64,000 bases of DNA from assembly GCF_000730625.1 (NCBI RefSeq), contig NZ_BBIT01000005.1, positions 310,001 through 374,000 on the forward strand, in the 5' to 3' direction. This document shows positions 60,499 to 64,000 of the stretch, piece after piece. This DNA comes from Pseudomonas oryzihabitans NBRC 102199. GTDB lineage: Bacteria > Pseudomonadota > Gammaproteobacteria > Pseudomonadales > Pseudomonadaceae. Positions within the stretch are counted from its first letter, which is position 1; the number at the start of each line of letters is the position of its first letter. The translations under genes and the position numbers were made by a program. The notes beneath the pieces are model-generated. The model was not told the origin of the DNA. It saw only the letters and a list, made by a program, of their open reading frames with translations, and made no database searches.

Positions 60499-61797
60499 TT
60501 ATGCGCTGGTAGAGCCGACCTGATGCAGGTGCGGCGCCGGTTGCTCCTCGCCCAGGTTGTTGAGCAGCCGCTCGCTGTACCAGTCGATGAAGTTGATCAC
60601 GCCAAATTCGTAGGTCTTGGAATAGGGACCTGGCTGATAGGCCTTGGAGTTGATGCCGCGCTGGTTTTCCTCGGCCAGCCGGCGGTCCTGGTCGTTGGTG
60701 GCATCCCAGACCTTGCGCAGATTGACCGGATCGTAGTCGACGCCTTCCACGGCATCCTTGTGCACCAGCCACTTGGTGGTCACCACGGTCTCGGTCGGAC
60801 CCAGCGGCCAGACGGTGAAGACGATCATGTGATCGCCCATGCAGTGGTTCCAGGAGTGCGGCAGGTGCAGGATGCGCATGGAGCCCAGGTCCGGGTCCTT
60901 GATGCGACCCATGAGTTTCTTGCAGCCGGGCTTGCCGTCCATGGTCATGGACACGGTGCCAGCGAGCAGCGGCATGCGCACGATGCGGTTGCGCAGGCCG
61001 AAGCTGGCATGGGCGTAGGGGATGTTGTCGGCGTCCCAGCGGCTGGTGCAGGCGGCGACCTGATCCTTGAACGCCTGAGAGGCGCGCGGATCGGTGACGT
61101 CGTCCCACTCCAGCAGGGTGTTCAGCAACTCGGGGTGGGAGCCGTTGCAGTGGTAGCACTCGCGGTTGTTTTCCAGCACTAGCTTCCAGTTGGCCTGCTC
61201 GACCAGGTCGGTGCGCACCGCGACCTTGGTGTTCTCCATGTCGTACGGCTCCATGTAGTGCTCGAGCGTACGCAGGAAGTCGTCGATGGCCGGCGGTTCG
61301 TCGGCCAGGGAGATGAAGATGTAGCCGCCGGCGGTCTTGACGTGAACCGGCTTGAGGTTGAAGTCGGCCATGTTGAAGTCGGCGCCCATCTCGGTGCCGG
61401 CGAACAGCAGGCGGCCATCCAGCTCGTAGGTCCACTGGTGGTAGGGGCAGACCAGCTTGGCGACCTTGCCCTTGTCGCTGACGCAGAGGCGCGAACCCCG
61501 GTGACGGCAGACGTTGTGGAAGGCGTGCACCTTGCCCTCGGCACCGCGGACCACCAGGATGGGGTTGTCACCCAGCTGCAGGGTGATGAAGTTGCCCTTG
61601 GTGGGGATCTCGCAGGTCATGCCGGCGATCAGCCATTCCTTGCCGAAGATCTCCTGCATGTCGATCTGGAACAGGCGCTCGTCGTTGTAGAACGGCTGGG
61701 GCAGGGAATAGGTGCGCTCGCGGGTGCGCAGCATCTCGGCCGTGGCCTTGCGGGCCGGATCGAGAGGGTCGCCCAAACTCAAGGTGCTGACGTCCAT
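60499..61797 (-). CDS. gbcA: Glycine betaine demethylase, Rieske oxygenase component
   Basis: A 432-residue Rieske non-heme iron oxygenase alpha subunit. The [2Fe-2S] site is CRHRGSRLC followed by CPYHQW (C-X-H ... C-X2-H), and the mononuclear iron region is ENNRECYHCNGSHPELLN. It matches recalled P. aeruginosa GbcA, which turns glycine betaine into dimethylglycine. The start at 61797 (MDVSTLSLGDPLDPARK) fits homologues. Divergent from gbcB, its reductase. Confidence 0.94.
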   Translation of the reverse strand: MDVSTLSLGDPLDPARKATAEMLRTRERTYSLPQPFYNDERLFQIDMQEIFGKEWLIAGMTCEIPTKGNFITLQLGDNPILVVRGAEGKVHAFHNVCRHRGSRLCVSDKGKVAKLVCPYHQWTYELDGRLLFAGTEMGADFNMADFNLKPVHVKTAGGYIFISLADEPPAIDDFLRTLEHYMEPYDMENTKVAVRTDLVEQANWKLVLENNRECYHCNGSHPELLNTLLEWDDVTDPRASQAFKDQVAACTSRWDADNIPYAHASFGLRNRIVRMPLLAGTVSMTMDGKPGCKKLMGRIKDPDLGSMRILHLPHSWNHCMGDHMIVFTVWPLGPTETVVTTKWLVHKDAVEGVDYDPVNLRKVWDATNDQDRRLAEENQRGINSKAYQPGPYSKTYEFGVINFIDWYSERLLNNLGEEQPAPHLHQVGSTSA

Positions 61798-62125
61798 CGT
61801 ACATCCTCGTGGCCACCGCGGCGGGTGGCGAAAGTGGTTGGTCACGGTATTGCAAGGCTGTTGGCCGACGGGGCAGGGCCGCCGAATGACCCCGGGTGTC
61901 GCCCGTCGCGCGCTGTTCAGGTTCGGCTTGGGGCGGAGTGTGGGGCCGGAGCCGGGAGGGGGCCTTGCTCATGGGCGACATGGCCGACGCTGTTCACGAC
62001 GCCCCAGCCCTTGCCATTGCTGGGCCGGTCGCCATCGGCATGTGGATGTCGCGATTGGGAAAGTGGCGGTCGTGGGGCCCTCCCAGAATCGCCGCCAATA
62101 GCCCCAGTGGCAGTCGAGGTGCGTC
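61798..62125. promoter_or_regulatory. gbcA-gbcB divergent promoter region
   Basis: A 328-base gene-free gap that must carry both promoters. In P. aeruginosa these genes are activated by GbdR, an AraC-type regulator, in response to glycine betaine. I can see GGCGACATGGCCGACG (61974-61989) and GCCGGTCGCCATCGGC (62024-62039), which share GGCGAC-like parts in opposite orientation. I cannot confirm a GbdR site without a motif search. No boxes for DnaA here. Confidence 0.5.
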
Positions 62126-63223
62126 ATGAATACCTTCCTCAACCCCGTAACTACCCAGACCTGGACCAATGGCCGCCACCCCGTGCGCTGCGTCAAGGTC
62201 ATCCAGGAAACCTGGGACGTGCGCACCTTCTGCTTCACGGCCGAAATCCCGCTGATGTACTTCTTCAAGCCGGGCCAGTTCGTGACCCTGGAACTGGAGA
62301 TCGACGGCCGCCAGGTGATGCGCTCCTACACCATCTCCAGTTCCCCCTCGGTGCCCTACAGCTTTTCCATCACCGTCAAGCGCGTGCCGGGCGGCCAGGT
62401 GTCCAACTGGCTGCACGACAACATGAAGGTCGGCGACAACCTGGCCGTGCACGGGCCGGTCGGCCTGTTCAACGCCATCGACTATCCCGCCGACAAGGTG
62501 CTCTACCTCTCCGGCGGCGTCGGCATCACCCCGGTGATGTCCATGGCGCGCTGGTTCTACGACACTAACGCCAGCGTCGATATGGTCTTCGTGCACAGCG
62601 CCCGCACCCCGCGCGACATCATCTACCAGGGCGAGCTGGAGCACATGGCCGCGCGGATCGACAACTTCGCCCTGAACCTGGTGTGCGAGCGCACCGAGCA
62701 CGGCGAGTCCTGGGCCGGCTATCGCGGCTACTTCGACCGCCGCATGCTGGAGCTGATGGCGCCGGACTTCCGGGAGCGCGAGATCTTCTGCTGCGGCCCC
62801 ACGCCCTACATGAACGCCGTCAAGACCATGCTCCGCGAGCTGGACTTCGACATGACCCACTACCACGAGGAATCCTTCGGCGCGACGCCGCCGGAAGCCA
62901 AGGTGGAGGCCGCCGAGCAGGCCGAAGCCGCGGCCGAGCTGCCGCCGATTCCCCTGGAAGCCCAGTGCAACGTCGCCTTCACCGAGAGTGGCAAGAGCGT
63001 CAACATCGGCCCCGGCGAAACCATCCACGGCGCCGCGGCCAAGCTCGGCCTGCACATCCCCAAGGCCTGCGGCATGGGCATCTGCGGCACCTGCAAGGTG
63101 CTCAAGAAGAGCGGCGAAGTGGTCATGGACCACAACGGCGGCATCACCGAGGAAGACGAAGCCGAAGGCTACATCCTGTCCTGCTGCAGCATCCCGCAAG
63201 GGGATGTGCAGATCGAGTTCTGA
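62126..63223 (+). CDS. gbcB: Glycine betaine demethylase, ferredoxin-reductase component
   Basis: A 365-residue FNR-type reductase fused to a plant-type ferredoxin. The FAD motif is MRSYTISSSP, the NAD motif is YLSGGVGITPVMSMA, and the C-terminal [2Fe-2S] cluster uses the cysteines of KACGMGICGTCKVL and SCC. It passes electrons from NADH to GbcA. Length and order match recalled P. aeruginosa GbcB. A variable AEQAEAAAELP linker joins the domains. Confidence 0.94.
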   Translation: MNTFLNPVTTQTWTNGRHPVRCVKVIQETWDVRTFCFTAEIPLMYFFKPGQFVTLELEIDGRQVMRSYTISSSPSVPYSFSITVKRVPGGQVSNWLHDNMKVGDNLAVHGPVGLFNAIDYPADKVLYLSGGVGITPVMSMARWFYDTNASVDMVFVHSARTPRDIIYQGELEHMAARIDNFALNLVCERTEHGESWAGYRGYFDRRMLELMAPDFREREIFCCGPTPYMNAVKTMLRELDFDMTHYHEESFGATPPEAKVEAAEQAEAAAELPPIPLEAQCNVAFTESGKSVNIGPGETIHGAAAKLGLHIPKACGMGICGTCKVLKKSGEVVMDHNGGITEEDEAEGYILSCCSIPQGDVQIEF

Positions 63224-63230
63224 GGAGGCA

Positions 63231-63267
63231 GGTTGGGCGGAGGTGGCTCCATCGCCGAAGCCCAACC
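63231..63267 (+). terminator. Possible hairpin after gbcB
   Basis: GGTTGGGC (63231-63238) pairs with GCCCAACC (63260-63267) around a 21-base loop, starting seven bases past the gbcB stop. No T-run follows, so terminator function is uncertain. Confidence 0.35.
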
Positions 63268-63289
63268 GCACGGGTTCATCCCTGGCAAC

Positions 63290-63420
63290 GTTGGGCTTCG
63301 CTGCGCCCAACCCAACCTACGGACGCTGCGCGGAGCCCGTAGCGTGGACAACGGCGCAGCCTTGTCCACATCGCCAAGTCCTTGTCTTGCACCAGTGGAA
63401 AACGCTGTGCGGTTTTCCAC
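63290..63420. repeat. Mosaic intergenic repeats (GTTGGG unit and GTGGAAAA hairpins)
   Basis: The unit GTTGGGCTTCGCTGCGC with CAACCCAACCTAC (63290-63320) recurs at 40359-40389. Two hairpins follow: CGTGGACAA and TTGTCCAC around CGGCGCAGCC (63343-63370), and GTGGAAAAC with GTTTTCCAC around GCTGTGCG (63395-63420). They are related to the two hairpins at 40476-40503 and 40661-40688. Confidence 0.8.
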
Positions 63421-63464
63421 GCTGCCGGTACCAGGATAATCGCGGCGCGCTGCCCCGAAAGTCG

Positions 63465-64000
63465 CTAGGCCAGCCGCAGCGGCAGGTGCAGGGTGATGAC
63501 CACCTCGCCCGCGCCATTGGCGAAACGCGCCTCGCCGCCAAAGCTTTCGCTGAGCGCCTTGACGATGGGCAGGCCGAGGCCCCAGCCGCGCTTGTCGCTG
63601 CGGGTGGAGATGAAATAGGGCGTGGCCAGGTTGGCCAGGACCTCGTCGGGAAACTGGCCGAGGTTGCGCAACTCCAGCATGACCTGGTCGTCGGCCAGCC
63701 ACTGGCGGACCCGGATCGGCGTACCCGCCTCGCCGTGCTTGGCGGCGTTGAGCACCAGGTTGTCGAAGATGCGCAGGAAGGCGTATCTGTCCCACAGCAC
63801 CTCCTGCGCCGGGGTCTCCAAGCTCAGCTCGAGGTGATTGGCGAACTGCAGGCGCAGGTTAGCCGCGGCGTCGTTCAGCAGCGGACCCAGCACCAGCGGA
63901 TCGCCGCTGAGGCGGACACCGCCGCCCAGGCTCATGTGGCTGATGTCCAGCACGTCGGTGATCATCTGGTTCATGCGCTGCAGGTTGTCGTGCAGGGTCT
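63465..64000 (-). CDS. Sensor histidine kinase, C-terminal part (runs off the window)
   Basis: The visible 178 codons contain the end of the dimerisation helix (LHDNLQRMNQMITDVLDISH) and a HATPase domain with N-box DNLVLNAAKHG and glycine-rich RGWGLGLPIVKALSESFGG. The usual DxGxG box is replaced by RNLGQFPDE, a variation known in some kinases. The start and sensor domain lie to the right of the window. The partner regulator is not visible. Confidence 0.88.
   Translation of the reverse strand, partial: TLHDNLQRMNQMITDVLDISHMSLGGGVRLSGDPLVLGPLLNDAAANLRLQFANHLELSLETPAQEVLWDRYAFLRIFDNLVLNAAKHGEAGTPIRVRQWLADDQVMLELRNLGQFPDEVLANLATPYFISTRSDKRGWGLGLPIVKALSESFGGEARFANGAGEVVITLHLPLRLA

Overview
The window is about 64 kb of GC-rich DNA from a Pseudomonas-type gammaproteobacterium. 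It spans the chromosomal replication origin and the genes to its right. The evidence is the gene order (atp operon, parB-parA-rsmG-mnmG, mnmE-yidC-yidD-rnpA-rpmH, then dnaA-dnaN-recF-gyrB, then glyS/glyQ, lpxL, def-fmt-rsmB, dprA-tsaC, qor-hemF-aroE, trpI/trpBA). Protein sequences also agree with recalled Pseudomonas homologues. Details that differ from the P. aeruginosa layout (no trkA after rsmB, a hybrid kinase between tsaC and qor, gbcA/gbcB near the origin) point to another Pseudomonas lineage. I cannot name the species from sequence alone.

Layout. Positions 1-4410 carry the start of the ATP synthase operon on the minus strand (atpI-B-E-F-H-A and the first codons of atpG). Positions 4557-8781 hold chromosome partition and tRNA/rRNA modification genes (parB, parA, rsmG, mnmG). 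A gene-free, DnaA-box-bearing gap (8782-9223) separates them from mnmE-yidC-yidD-rnpA-rpmH. The main oriC gap is 13157-13682, followed by dnaA-dnaN-recF-gyrB on the plus strand. A parS site (ParB target) lies in the last codons of recF. From 20.2 to 32.8 kb come envelope lipid genes, translation genes, DNA repair and uptake genes (lptA-like, gmhB, glyS, glyQ, tag, lpxL, pilZ, TPR, rsmB, fmt, def, LysM, dprA, tsaC). A five-PAS hybrid histidine kinase (32.85-36.2 kb) is followed by qor, hemF and aroE.

From 39.3 to 46.3 kb the sequence is more accessory in character. It contains a REP doublet, a MerR regulator facing a small membrane gene across a perfect operator palindrome, a duplicated intergenic repeat, gamma-carbonic anhydrase, prlC-yheV, a CigR/RcnB-like exported protein, and a periplasmic lactonase with a VOC protein. 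Positions 46.3-49.9 kb hold a choline-sulfate module (LysR regulator, choline sulfatase betC, choline-binding protein choX). Positions 49.9-52.7 kb hold a nitric-oxide detoxification pair (norR and flavohemoglobin) separated by three NorR-type boxes. The trp module (trpI/trpBA) follows, then a 732-base gene-free region rich in DnaA boxes, a DUF2141 protein, a HAD phosphatase, an MCP chemoreceptor, the divergent glycine-betaine demethylase genes gbcA/gbcB, and the C-terminal part of a sensor kinase running off the right edge.

How they work together: the origin functions are contiguous (DnaA, clamp, RecF, GyrB, ParAB and parS). Exact DnaA boxes recur in five separate gene-free gaps across about 49 kb, which is the most striking non-coding signal here. 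BetC, ChoX, GbcA and GbcB could form a route from choline sulfate to dimethylglycine, but the choline-oxidising enzymes and ABC permease are not in this window.
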